Positions 8,185 to 16,592 of a stretch of DNA of 64,000 nucleotides are shown one piece after another. The stretch lies in NCBI RefSeq assembly GCF_900113865.1, contig NZ_FOQY01000013.1:62001-126000 (forward strand). Direction: 5' to 3'. Source of the DNA: Streptosporangium canum (GTDB lineage: Bacteria > Actinomycetota > Actinomycetes > Streptosporangiales > Streptosporangiaceae). Position numbers and translations under genes: made by a program. How positions within the stretch are numbered: the stretch's first letter is position 1; every line of letters starts with the position of its first letter. The notes under the pieces are model-generated. The model worked only from the letters and a program-made list of their open reading frames with translations, had not been told where the DNA came from and did no database searches.

Positions 8185-8805
8185 GTGCCGACCGGTGTGC
8201 ACCTTCACGACGCGCGGCAGCAGCTGTTCGACGCCGCCGAACGCGTGCTTCTGCGGGACGGTCCGAACGGGCTGACCAGCCGGGCCGTCACCGACGAGGC
8301 GGGCTGCGCCAAAGGCGTCCTGCACCGGCACTTCGCCGACTTCGACGCCTTCCTCACCGACCTCGTACTCGACCGGGCCGCGCAGCTCGAGACACAGGCG
8401 GGTGCGCTGCGCGAGTCCGCCGGCACCGACACGGTGGCCGACAACCTCACCAGCGCGCTGACCACCCTGTTCGGGCCGATTCCGATGGCGATCGTCCCGC
8501 TCATCACCTTCCGGGACGAGCTGCGCGCACGGCTGCGGCAAGCCAGACCCGGAGGCGGCATCGCGATCCTCGCCCAGGCCACGACCGCGATCTCCGCCTA
8601 TCTGGCCGCCGAGCGTGAACTGGGCCGCATCGCGGCCGACGCCGACCTCGACTCACTCACCCTCTCCCTGGTCGGTGGCGGGCATCTCCTGTTCGCGGAC
8701 CGCGACCTCGGCCCGCCGGCCGCGGCGGTCGTCAACAAGTTCGTGACAGCGGTCATCGCCGACGTCGTGCAACGACGACCGGCCTGGAGCATGCCTGACA
8801 AATGA
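8185..8805 (+). CDS. TetR-family transcriptional regulator (206 aa)
   Basis: N-terminal TetR helix-turn-helix (about residues 8-55) with LFDAAERVLLRDGPNGLTSR, then AVTDEAGCAKGVLHRHFADF as the recognition part. The all-helical C-terminal ligand domain is not assignable to a ligand. It starts at GTG with GAAAGGA seven bases upstream. The gene is divergent from the methyltransferase, with tandem palindromes between them, which makes a local repressor of both genes the simplest model. A strong hairpin follows the gene. Confidence 0.88.
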   Translation: MPTGVHLHDARQQLFDAAERVLLRDGPNGLTSRAVTDEAGCAKGVLHRHFADFDAFLTDLVLDRAAQLETQAGALRESAGTDTVADNLTSALTTLFGPIPMAIVPLITFRDELRARLRQARPGGGIAILAQATTAISAYLAAERELGRIAADADLDSLTLSLVGGGHLLFADRDLGPPAAAVVNKFVTAVIADVVQRRPAWSMPDK

Positions 8806-8864
8806 TCACTGTGGCTGCGGCTGGATGGTCGTCCATGGTGAGACGTGGTGAGCCGACCGACACA

Positions 8865-8897
8865 GACGGGCAGCGGCTGGAGCCGCCGCTGCCCGTC
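8865..8897 (+). terminator. Hairpin downstream of the TetR gene
   Basis: GACGGGCAGCGGC pairs perfectly with GCCGCTGCCCGTC across a 7-base loop. There is no T-run, as is common in actinobacteria. It lies 60 bp after the TetR stop codon and before the relic region. Confidence 0.55.
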
Positions 8898-8966
8898 AGG
8901 GGATCGTCCATGGCGGACGACAAAGGGCAGGGGGAATACCCACTCCCTGCCACTCTCAACGTATAG

Positions 8967-9548
<582 letters not shown>

Positions 9549-9714
9549 GCGCGCGGTTGCGGCCCGAAAGGGTGGGATCTTGATCGGGACGCTGGAGTGG
9601 CTGGTGGAGCTGCGAGCGTACGGCTGAGGCCCCGGACCCGCTGCCGGATGACCGCCTCGCCGAACCGCCGCCGGCGACACCGCCGAGGACATTGACCATG
9701 ATGTCCCCCGCGGC

Positions 9715-9890
9715 GGTGGCGATGGCGGGCTGCGCATGCTGCTGAACCGCACCAGCGGCCTGTTCGACTGCACCGAGGACGCCGCGATCGGCGCCGTCCT
9801 GGAGCCGGTCACCGGGGCGAGCCTGGCCGATCCGGTCCGGGACCGGATCGGCCGGCCGCTCAACCTCAAGCCCACCTACGGCACCCCGCC
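9715..9890 (+). pseudogene. Internally deleted remnant of a serine hydrolase (beta-lactamase family)
   Basis: The frame reads LLNRTSGLFD (the LLxHTSGL block) and passes directly into AAIGAVLEPVTGASLAD and RIGRPLNLKPTYGTPP, blocks normally separated by 60-80 residues including the YxN motif. Both the SxxK region and the tyrosine motif are absent. This is a collapsed gene adjacent to the hydroxylase relic. Confidence 0.6.
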
Positions 9891-9907
9891 TCCAGCGCGC
9901 CGCTTCC

Positions 9908-10690
9908 CTACCGGCTCAGCCGCCGGTAGGCGCGGGCCGACAGCGGCAGGAACACCAGCGTGATCGCCACGGGCCAGGCGACGGCCAGCAGCACGGCGTG
10001 CTGCGCCGCCCACGACTCGCCCGCGAAGCCCGGATTGCCGAACAATTGGCGGCAGGCGGCGACCGTGGCCGACAGCGGGTTCCACTCGGCGAGCGCGCCC
10101 ATCCAACCCGGCATCTGCGCGGGGGAGACGAATGTGTTGGCGACCATGGTGAGCGGAAGCATGATCATCCACGAGGCGCTCGCCGCCTCGGGGGTGAGCT
10201 TCAGTCCGGCGAAGATGCCCACCCAGATGAGCGAGAAGCGCAGGAGCAGCAGCAGGCCCATCGCGGCCAGCGCGTTCAGGGGGCCGTTGTGCCAGCTCCA
10301 GCCCACTGCCATGCCACAGGCGATGAGGATGGTCAGCTCCAGCGTCGAGCCGGCCATGTCGGCGATGGCCCTGCCGAGCACCACCCCCGTCTGCGAGACC
10401 GGCATCGAGCGGTACCTGTCGGTCACGCCTCGGGAGGCCTGTGTGGTGACGACGATCAGCGTGGTCGTGATGCCGACGGCCATCGTCTGGCCGAACATGC
10501 CGGGCATCAGGTACTCCCGGTAGTTCTCGCCCGCGCCCGCGACGGCCATCGCGCTGCCGAAGACATAGCCGAACAGCAGCACCATCACGATCGGGTACAG
10601 CAGTCCCGACAGGATGGCGGCGGGGTTGCGCACCCAGTGCAGCAGATGCGCCCTGGCGATCACCCAGCCGTCGGAGAGCACGTGGGTCAT
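9908..10690 (-). CDS. ABC-2 type exporter permease, DrrB-like (260 aa)
   Basis: Six hydrophobic segments (about 25-45, 55-75, 105-130, 140-160, 170-190, 230-250) with the ABC-2 signature region around GRAIADMAGSTLELTILIACG. It forms the membrane part of a daunorubicin-resistance-like exporter with the adjacent ATPase. Its ATG overlaps the ATPase stop codon (ATGA), indicating translational coupling. The same frame continues far upstream, but that part is antisense-like sequence of the ATPase gene, so the coupled ATG is preferred. Confidence 0.88.
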   Translation of the reverse strand: MTHVLSDGWVIARAHLLHWVRNPAAILSGLLYPIVMVLLFGYVFGSAMAVAGAGENYREYLMPGMFGQTMAVGITTTLIVVTTQASRGVTDRYRSMPVSQTGVVLGRAIADMAGSTLELTILIACGMAVGWSWHNGPLNALAAMGLLLLLRFSLIWVGIFAGLKLTPEAASASWMIMLPLTMVANTFVSPAQMPGWMGALAEWNPLSATVAACRQLFGNPGFAGESWAAQHAVLLAVAWPVAITLVFLPLSARAYRRLSR

Positions 10691-11613
10691 GCCGTCACCT
10701 TCAGGAACACCTCGTCGAGCGTCGGACGGCGCAGGGCCACGTCCTCGACCTCGATTCCCTTGGCCTCCAGTTCGCGCATGACCTGCCCGAGAGCGTGCAT
10801 GCGGTCGGCGACCGGTGCGGTCAGCCTGCGGGCGTCGGGATCGGCCACCGGCGGGCCGAACGCGGCCAGGACGTCGCCCGCCTCCTGAAGGTCCCGCTGG
10901 TCGCGCAGCACCAGGTCGAGCCGGTCGCCGCCGATCGAGGACTTCAGCCGGTCGGGAGTGTCGTCGGCGATCACCCTGCCCTCGCGCAGCACCGCGATCT
11001 GGTCGGCGAGCTGGTCGGCCTCGTCCAGGTACTGGGTGGTCAGCAGCACCGTGCTGCCGTCCGTGACCAGGGCGCGGACGGCCTGCCACACCTCGTTGCG
11101 GTTGCGGGGGTCGAGACCCGTCGTCGGCTCGTCGAGGAAGAGCACGCGGGGGGCCTGGATGAAGGTGGCGGCCAGGTCGAGGCGACGGCGCATCCCGCCG
11201 GAGTAGTGCTTGATCCGCTTGCCCGCGGCCTCGGTGAGCCCGAACTGCTCCAGCAACTCGTCGGCCCTGCGCGCGGCCCGTTTGGCGTCCAGGTGGTAGA
11301 GCCTGCCCCACAGCACCAGGTTCTCCCTGCCGGTGAGGATCTCGTCGACGGCGGGCTCCTGCGAGGCCAGGCCGATGACCTGGCGGACCTTCGCCGGCTG
11401 GGCGGCCACGTCGAGGCCGGCGACGGTGGCCCTGCCGCCGTCGGCCCGCAGCAGCGTGGCCAGGATGCGCACGGCGGTGGTCTTGCCCGCGCCGTTGGGG
11501 CCGAGCAGCCCGCAGAGCGTCCCTTCTCGCACGGTGAGGTCGAACCCGTCGAGTGCGTGGGCGCCGCCGAAGCGCTTGGTGAGCCCTTCGGCGACGATTG
11601 AATAGGAGTTCAT
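10687..11613 (-). CDS. ABC transporter ATP-binding protein, DrrA-like (308 aa)
   Basis: Walker A GPNGAGKTT, signature HYSGGMRRRLDLA, Walker B RVLFLDEPTTGLD and H-loop-type region LLTTQYLDEADQLAD, followed by a C-terminal extension (LDEVFLKVTA) typical of DrrA drug or lipid exporters. The second ATG is preferred because the first lies inside the 18-bp palindrome upstream. Energises export by the coupled permease. It is divergent from a TetR gene, which very likely represses it. Confidence 0.9.
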   Translation of the reverse strand: MNSYSIVAEGLTKRFGGAHALDGFDLTVREGTLCGLLGPNGAGKTTAVRILATLLRADGGRATVAGLDVAAQPAKVRQVIGLASQEPAVDEILTGRENLVLWGRLYHLDAKRAARRADELLEQFGLTEAAGKRIKHYSGGMRRRLDLAATFIQAPRVLFLDEPTTGLDPRNRNEVWQAVRALVTDGSTVLLTTQYLDEADQLADQIAVLREGRVIADDTPDRLKSSIGGDRLDLVLRDQRDLQEAGDVLAAFGPPVADPDARRLTAPVADRMHALGQVMRELEAKGIEVEDVALRRPTLDEVFLKVTA

Positions 11614-11623
11614 TGCTTCAGAG

Positions 11624-11641
11624 TGGGACATTAATGTCCCA
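11624..11641. promoter_or_regulatory. 18-bp perfect palindrome, probable TetR operator of the DrrAB-like exporter
   Basis: TGGGACATTAATGTCCCA is a perfect dyad in the 57-bp spacer between the divergent ATPase and TetR genes. A weaker dyad (CAAAC...GTTTG, 11646-11667) follows it over the TetR promoter, whose TAGAGT -10 hexamer (11659-11664) sits six bases before the TetR start. Confidence 0.75.
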
Positions 11642-11670
11642 AAGTCAAACGCTCATGTTAGAGTTTGGGA

Positions 11671-12240
11671 GTGAGTAGTTCCACGACCGAGTCCGGGGCC
11701 CGTAACCGCACTCGCCGCGCGATCCTGGCGGCGGCCGCCTCCACGCTCGCCCGCGACCGCAAGGCGACCTTGGCCGACATCGCCGGGGCCGCCCAGGTCG
11801 GGCGCAGCACGCTGCACCGCTACTTCGCCGACAGGAACGAGCTGATGGCGGCGGCGATCGTCGACTCCTTCCGCGCGGTGGAGGACGCGGTCCGCGAGGC
11901 CGCGATCGACCAGGGGCCCCCGCTGGAGGCCATGCGCCGCCTGCTCACCGCCATGGTCGACGTCGGCGACCGGTTGGCGTTCCTGTTCGGCGACCCGCGC
12001 GTGCTGGAGGAGTTCACCGACTGCTTCGAGCCCGACATGTCGGTGCCGACCACGACCGACCTGATCAGGCGCGGCCAGGACGAGGGCGTCTTCGACCGCA
12101 CCTTCAGCCCCGAGTGGATCCAACACGTCATCTGGGCGGTGACCTACACCGGCTGGGAGGCTGCGGAGAAGGGAGAGCTGCCACGCCACGGCGTCGCCGC
12201 CACGGTGATCCGCACCTTCGAGAACGGAATGGTGACATGA
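11671..12240 (+). CDS. TetR-family regulator of the adjacent exporter (189 aa)
   Basis: Helix-turn-helix region AILAAAASTLARDRKATLAD followed by IAGAAQVGRSTLHRYFADR. The C-terminal domain carries a Trp-rich helix (WAVTYTGWEAAEKG) and an acidic ligand domain. The GTG is six bases after TAGAGT, so a leaderless transcript is likely; a TTG two codons upstream is the alternative. It is divergent from the DrrAB-like operon with a perfect palindrome between. Its stop codon overlaps the start of an NAD(P)-binding relic, so it once led a two-gene operon. Confidence 0.88.
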   Translation: MSSSTTESGARNRTRRAILAAAASTLARDRKATLADIAGAAQVGRSTLHRYFADRNELMAAAIVDSFRAVEDAVREAAIDQGPPLEAMRRLLTAMVDVGDRLAFLFGDPRVLEEFTDCFEPDMSVPTTTDLIRRGQDEGVFDRTFSPEWIQHVIWAVTYTGWEAAEKGELPRHGVAATVIRTFENGMVT

Positions 12241-12431
12241 GGATCCCGGTGACCGGCGCTGGCGCCGGCGGCGACATCGGCAGGCTCGTGGCGAACGGCC
12301 TGGCGGGCCACGGGATGTTCGCGGGTGATCAGCTCGCGCAGGCCCCGGAGGGTGCCGACGGGTTCGGCGTCGAGCCCGCCGACGCGGGCGGTGACAGGCT
12401 CAGCAGCCGGGTGATCACTGATCCTCCTTGA
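12237..12431 (+). pseudogene. N-terminal remnant of an NAD(P)-binding (NmrA-like) protein
   Basis: Starts at an ATG overlapping the TetR stop (ATGA). It opens MRIPVTGAGAGGDIGRLVAN, an altered version of the MRILVTGATGxIGR dinucleotide-binding turn with an extra GA. After about 25 residues similarity is lost and the frame stops, running into the end of the convergent iron-type ABC ATPase gene. The rest of the gene was removed when the neighbouring import operon arrived or by deletion. Confidence 0.55.
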
Positions 12432-13167
12432 GTTCGAAGACGAGCTGGGTGCGCTGTACGGCACGCACGCCGTACACCTGGGCGATCCGCTCGGGGGTCA
12501 GCACCTCGGCCGGAGATCCGCCGGCGATGATGCGGCCGCCGTCCATGAGGTAGAGGCGATCGCAGTACTCGGCGGCCTGGTTGAGGTCGTGCAACGCGGC
12601 CAGCGTGCTGATGCCCAGTCCGCGCACCAGCCGGAGGATCTCCAGCTGGTGGCGGATGTCGAGGTGGTTGGTGGGCTCGTCCAGCAGGAGCAGGCGGCTC
12701 CGCTGGGCCAGGGCGCGGGCGATGAGCACGCGCTGCTTCTCGCCGCCCGAGAGCGTGGTGAAGCCGCGCTCGCGCAGATGTCCCGCAGCCACCCGTTCGA
12801 GGGCCTGGGCGCAGATGAGCTCGTCGGCCGCGGTGGTGCGGTCGAGTGGCCTCTTGTGCGGGGTGCGGCCCATGGCCACTACTTCCGCCACGGTGAAGTC
12901 GAGCTCCGCCGGGGCTTCTTGGGCGACGACCGCCGTGCGCCTGGCGGATTCGCGTGGCGTGAGCCGTACCAGGTCGTCGCCTTCGACGGTGATGAGACCG
13001 GCGGACGGGCGGAGGGCGCGGTAGGCACTGCGCAGCAGCGTCGACTTACCGCAGCCGTTGGGGCCGAGCAGGCCGACGAACTCGCCCGGACCGATCTCCA
13101 CGTCGGCTCCGTGGACGATCGGCCGGCCGTCGATCTGAAGGGAGACGCCGTTGAGTATGAGGATCAT
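12415..13167 (-). CDS. FecE-like metallophore ABC transporter ATP-binding protein (250 aa)
   Basis: Walker A GPNGCGKST, signature TLSGGEKQRVLIARAL, Walker B LLLDEPTNHLD and switch histidine ALHDLNQA, with the short C-terminus typical of siderophore or cobalamin importers. The ATG overlaps the permease stop (ATGA), so ATPase, permease and binding protein form one coupled operon. An ATG seven codons upstream would extend into the permease gene. It drives import by the FecCD-type permease. Confidence 0.92.
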   Translation of the reverse strand: MILILNGVSLQIDGRPIVHGADVEIGPGEFVGLLGPNGCGKSTLLRSAYRALRPSAGLITVEGDDLVRLTPRESARRTAVVAQEAPAELDFTVAEVVAMGRTPHKRPLDRTTAADELICAQALERVAAGHLRERGFTTLSGGEKQRVLIARALAQRSRLLLLDEPTNHLDIRHQLEILRLVRGLGISTLAALHDLNQAAEYCDRLYLMDGGRIIAGGSPAEVLTPERIAQVYGVRAVQRTQLVFELKEDQ

Positions 13168-14222
13168 CCGCGCCTCCGCAGCAGCCACAGGAAGAACGGG
13201 ACGCCGAAGACGGCGGTGACGATGCTCAGGGCCAGCTCCTGCGGGGCGGCGACGGTGCGCGCCGCCACGTCGACGAGTTGCAGGAACACCGCGCCCAGCA
13301 GGGCTGAGACCGGCAGCACCCGGCGGTGGTCGGCGCCGACGAGCATCCGCGCCGTGTGCGGGACGATCAGGCCGACGAAGGCGATGGCGCCGCTCGTGGC
13401 CACCAGGACGCCGACCAGCAGCGAGGTCAACAGGAACAGCCGCACCCGCAGGGCGGTCACGTTGATACCGAGGGAGATCGCACTCTCCTCACCGGAACCC
13501 AAGGCGTTGAGCGGCCGGTGCTGGACGAGCAGGTAGGCGACCCCGGCGAGCAGGACGACGGTGGGGATCGGCAGCATCTCCCAGCGGGCACCGCCGAGGC
13601 TTCCCATCAGCCAGAACAGCACCTGCTGCGCTGCCCTGCCGCTCTGCGCCTGCTGCAGGACGTAGCTGTAGACGGCCTGGAACAGGTAGGCCAGGGCGAC
13701 GCCCGCCAGCACCAGGCGTGCCGGGGTGATCCGGCCCGAGCGCTGGGCCAGGACGTACACCAGCACCAAGGCGAGCAGCGCGCCGAGGAACGCGGCCACC
13801 GACAGGGAGAGCCCGCCGAGCACCGATGAGCCGAGGATGAAGACCAGCACCGCGCCCAGCGACGCGCCGGAGGAGACGCCGAGCAGGAACGGGTCGGCCA
13901 GCGGGTTGCGCACCAGCGCCTGCAGCACCGTGCCGACCACCGCCAGACCGGCCCCGACCAGCAGTGCCAGCAGGGCTCTGGGCAGGCGGTAGTCCCAGAC
14001 GATCTGGGCTTGCGCGGGCGTCCAGACAGGGGTGACGGAGCCGGGCACGAGGCGGTCGGCGACGATGCCCCAGACCTGAGCCGGGCCGACCTGGACCGCG
14101 CCGATGGTCACCGCGAACAGTGTCGATGCGACGGTGGCGAGGACGAGCACGGTGATGACCGGCCACAGCCGATCAGACACACGTGCCGCATACCCCCGTC
14201 GCGACGCCGTCGGCTGCCCCAT
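13164..14222 (-). CDS. FecCD/BtuC-type ABC importer permease (352 aa)
   Basis: Ten predicted membrane spans and FecCD hallmarks: VVGTVLQALVRNPLADPFLL (helix 2-3 loop), GVSSGASLGAVLVF, the coupling region GSGEESAISLGIN and LIVPHTARMLVGADHRRVLP. It transports a metal chelate through the membrane. Start ATG overlaps the last base of the binding-protein stop (TGATG). Single permease gene, so a homodimer is expected. Confidence 0.92.
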   Translation of the reverse strand: MGQPTASRRGYAARVSDRLWPVITVLVLATVASTLFAVTIGAVQVGPAQVWGIVADRLVPGSVTPVWTPAQAQIVWDYRLPRALLALLVGAGLAVVGTVLQALVRNPLADPFLLGVSSGASLGAVLVFILGSSVLGGLSLSVAAFLGALLALVLVYVLAQRSGRITPARLVLAGVALAYLFQAVYSYVLQQAQSGRAAQQVLFWLMGSLGGARWEMLPIPTVVLLAGVAYLLVQHRPLNALGSGEESAISLGINVTALRVRLFLLTSLLVGVLVATSGAIAFVGLIVPHTARMLVGADHRRVLPVSALLGAVFLQLVDVAARTVAAPQELALSIVTAVFGVPFFLWLLRRRG

Positions 14223-15235
14223 CAGGCGAAGGCTTCGGGGTGGAGGAACTTGGCGATCTCCACGACGGCCAGGATGTTGCGGTAGCCGGGGTGCTGGGCG
14301 GCGGCGGGAAGGGCCAGGTAGCGCCGGTCCTTCGCGGCGGCGCTGTTCTTGGCGATGGAGAAGGCGTCCTCCGCCTTGGCGGGTGCCGTGGGCGTCTGCT
14401 TGCCCATCAGCGTGGCGTACTCGGTGACGAGCAGCGCCTGGGGATCGGTGGCGGCGATCTTCTCGGCGCTCACCTCGGTGTAGTCGGCCTTGACGTCGCC
14501 GAGGACGTTCTCGCCGCCTGCCAGGGCCACCATCTGGTCGGTCAGCCCGGCTCCGCCGTACGCGTTGACCGGCCCCTTGCCGCCGTCGGTGGCCAGGACC
14601 CTGATCTTGGGCCGGCCGGCGACCCGCCTGGCGGCATCGTCCAGGGTGCCGCGCAGCTCGGTGATCAGTTTGTCGGCGCGGTCGGGGACGCCGAAGATCG
14701 CTCCGAGGTTGCGCAGATCGGTGAAGGTCTGGTCGATCTTGAATTCGAGCTGCTTCTCCGGGCTGCACCAGCCGCCCAGCAGGTAGACGGGCGCTCCTGC
14801 CGTTCCCAGTTCCTCGACGGTGGCATACCCGCCGGCGGCGTCGAAGCCGGCCGAGGAGTTGTCGAGCACGAAGTCGGCGCCCTGGGTGAGCATGATCTCT
14901 TTCTGCGGCAGCATGATCGTCGGTGAGATCTCCGGGATCTTGTCGTAGTGCTCTTTCTGGCCGGGCAGGAAGGCGCTCTCGGAGAAGTTGGTACGGCCGG
15001 CGATCCGGTCCTGCAGGCCGAGCGCGAGCAGGGTCTCCAGGGCGGGCTGATAGCCGGTGACCACCTTGGCGGGGGGTTTGTCGAAGGTCAGCTTCCGGCC
15101 GCAGTTCTCGACGGTGACGGGGAAGCCCGCCTGCTGAACGGCGGCCGGCCGGGTGGTGGCGGCCTGGGGGGTCACGGGCTGGGCGCCGCAGCCCACCAGG
15201 GCGAGCGCGGACAACGACACGGCGAACAGCCTCAT
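14222..15235 (-). CDS. Metallophore ABC transporter substrate-binding lipoprotein (337 aa)
   Basis: Lipobox LALVGCG at residues 10-16 with a short basic start marks a lipoprotein. The mature protein is a class III (FecB/BtuF) binding protein: NCGRKLTFDKPPAKVVTGYQ strand, FVLDNSSAGFD hinge, and YLLGGWCSPEKQLEFKIDQT. A perfect AAGGAG precedes the ATG by nine bases. It delivers a metal-siderophore or similar chelate to the coupled permease. The upstream region contains a 15-bp dyad resembling a Zur box rather than an iron (DmdR/IdeR) box, so a zincophore is a real alternative to a ferric siderophore. Confidence 0.88.
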   Translation of the reverse strand: MRLFAVSLSALALVGCGAQPVTPQAATTRPAAVQQAGFPVTVENCGRKLTFDKPPAKVVTGYQPALETLLALGLQDRIAGRTNFSESAFLPGQKEHYDKIPEISPTIMLPQKEIMLTQGADFVLDNSSAGFDAAGGYATVEELGTAGAPVYLLGGWCSPEKQLEFKIDQTFTDLRNLGAIFGVPDRADKLITELRGTLDDAARRVAGRPKIRVLATDGGKGPVNAYGGAGLTDQMVALAGGENVLGDVKADYTEVSAEKIAATDPQALLVTEYATLMGKQTPTAPAKAEDAFSIAKNSAAAKDRRYLALPAAAQHPGYRNILAVVEIAKFLHPEAFA

Positions 15236-15267
15236 GAGTGCCTGGCTCCTTGCAAAGTGATATCAGG

Positions 15268-15282
15268 TGCAAATCATTCGCA
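15268..15282. promoter_or_regulatory. 15-bp palindrome resembling a Zur box, upstream of the importer operon
   Basis: TGCAAATCATTCGCA pairs at 6 of 7 arm positions around a central base and agrees with the actinobacterial Zur consensus (TGAAAATCATTTTCA) at 12 of 15 positions, as recalled. It lies 33-47 bp upstream of the lipoprotein start, over the likely promoter. A related TGCATATATCTTGCA lies about 65 bp further upstream. The remaining spacer to the AraC gene shows no gene. Confidence 0.4.
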
Positions 15283-15543
15283 AGTTAGGGCCGATCGGAT
15301 GCGGAGGTCAAGGCCGTCTCCGCACTTATTGCAGAAGTAACGCTGTTGCATATATCTTGCAGCTACTGCGCATAGGGGGTCGGCCGACGGGCCCCGCCTT
15401 CGACACGACGAGCGCCGGTTCGCCATCCCCGGTGACACGGGATCCAAATCATCTGGCACATGGATCGATCCAGTGGCGCGCCTGCCCCGTTTGCCTTTCG
15501 GCTGCCGGGGCGGCCGAGAGCCGTCAAGGCGAGGACCGCGGCC

Positions 15544-16491
15544 TCACGCCCGGAACGTGCGGCGGTAGGCGTCCGGCGGTACGCCGACCGTGCGGTGGAA
15601 GTGGCGGCGCAGCGTCGTCGCCGTGCCCATGCCCGCGGCCGAGGCGATGGTGTCGACGCTGTCGCCCGTGGTCTCCAGCAGCTCCTGCGCGCGGCGGATC
15701 CGCTGCGTCAGCAGCCACTGCAGCGGGGTGGTGCCGGTTACCGAGCGGAAGTGGCGGGCCAGGTGGCGCGAGCTCATGTTCGCCTGGCGGGCCAGGTCCT
15801 CCACGGTGAGCGGCTGGTCCAGCCGCCGCATCACCCAGGGGAGCAGCTCGGCCAGAGGATGGCCGTCCCGGGCGGGCACCGGTGTGGTGACGAACTGGGC
15901 CTGGCCGCCGGCCCGGTGGGGCGGCACGACCAGGCGGCGGGCGACCACGTTGGCGATCGCCGAGCCGTGGTCGCGGCGGACCAGATGCAGGCACAGGTCC
16001 ATCGCCGCGGCCTTGCCCGCAGACGTGAGCACGCTGCCGTTGTCGACGTAGAGCACGTCCGGGTCGACCTTCACCCGGGGGTGGCGCGCGGCCAGTTCCT
16101 CGGTGTGGGCCCAGTGCGTGGTCGCGCGCAGCCCGTCCAGCAGGCCGGCGGCGGCGAGCACGAACGCGCCCGTGCACAGGGAGACCACCCGCGCGCCCGA
16201 CTCGTGGGCCGCGCGCACCGCCTCGACCAGGTCGGCCGGCGGGTCCTCGCCGACGTCCGCCAAGGCAGGGACGATCACGGTGTCGGCGTGCGCCAGCCGG
16301 TCGAGCCCGCAGTCCGGCTCCAGCAGGAACCGGCCGACCCGGACGGCGTGCGTGCCGCACACCCTGACGTCGTACCAGGGGCCTGGCAGGGCGGCCGGAG
16401 CGGAGCCGAAGACCTCGTAGGCCAGGGCCAGCTCGAAGTGCAGCATCCCGTCGGTGGCGGCGACCGCGACGGAGCGCGGGACAGGGCTCAT
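15544..16491 (-). CDS. AraC-family regulator with DJ-1/PfpI (GATase1-like) sensor domain (315 aa)
   Basis: Residues 1-165 form a DJ-1/PfpI-like domain with the conserved VVSLCTGAFVLAAAGLLDG nucleophile-elbow region and TTHWAHTEELA; residues 215-310 hold a two-HTH AraC domain (DLARQANMSSRHLARHFRSV, then IASAAGMGTATTLRRHF). This FtrA/GlxA-like architecture usually regulates a neighbouring metabolic gene. A TACAAT hexamer eight bases before the second ATG supports that start as leaderless; an ATG seven codons upstream is the alternative. It is divergent from the saccharopine-dehydrogenase-like gene, its likely target. Confidence 0.9.
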   Translation of the reverse strand: MSPVPRSVAVAATDGMLHFELALAYEVFGSAPAALPGPWYDVRVCGTHAVRVGRFLLEPDCGLDRLAHADTVIVPALADVGEDPPADLVEAVRAAHESGARVVSLCTGAFVLAAAGLLDGLRATTHWAHTEELAARHPRVKVDPDVLYVDNGSVLTSAGKAAAMDLCLHLVRRDHGSAIANVVARRLVVPPHRAGGQAQFVTTPVPARDGHPLAELLPWVMRRLDQPLTVEDLARQANMSSRHLARHFRSVTGTTPLQWLLTQRIRRAQELLETTGDSVDTIASAAGMGTATTLRRHFHRTVGVPPDAYRRTFRA

Positions 16492-16592
16492 GTCGGGAAT
16501 TGTACGGGTCATGTCATTCCGGACACTGGGCGCCGATGGGCCGACGGGACAGGATTTACGCAGTGGATCACTTCGAACACGCGGGAGCAGGC

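Noticed and set aside
9549..9714. C-terminal domain of the FAD hydroxylase continuing in another frame
   Set aside because: No thioredoxin-like block typical of the family could be found in the three forward frames.
10691..11311. N-terminal extension of the DrrB-like permease frame
   Set aside because: The extension overlaps the ATPase gene in another frame and reads as Arg/Gly-rich shadow; the ATGA-coupled start gives a normal-length permease.
11624..11641. GGGACATTAATGTCCC as a DosR-box
   Set aside because: The dyad is 16-18 bp with an AT core, unlike the 14-bp GGGACTTnnGTCCC layout, and sits between a TetR gene and an exporter where a TetR operator is the simpler reading.
14223..15272. 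Upstream extension of the FecCD permease frame to about 702 codons
   Set aside because: It is the out-of-frame shadow of the lipoprotein gene; the permease start coupled to the lipoprotein stop gives the family length.
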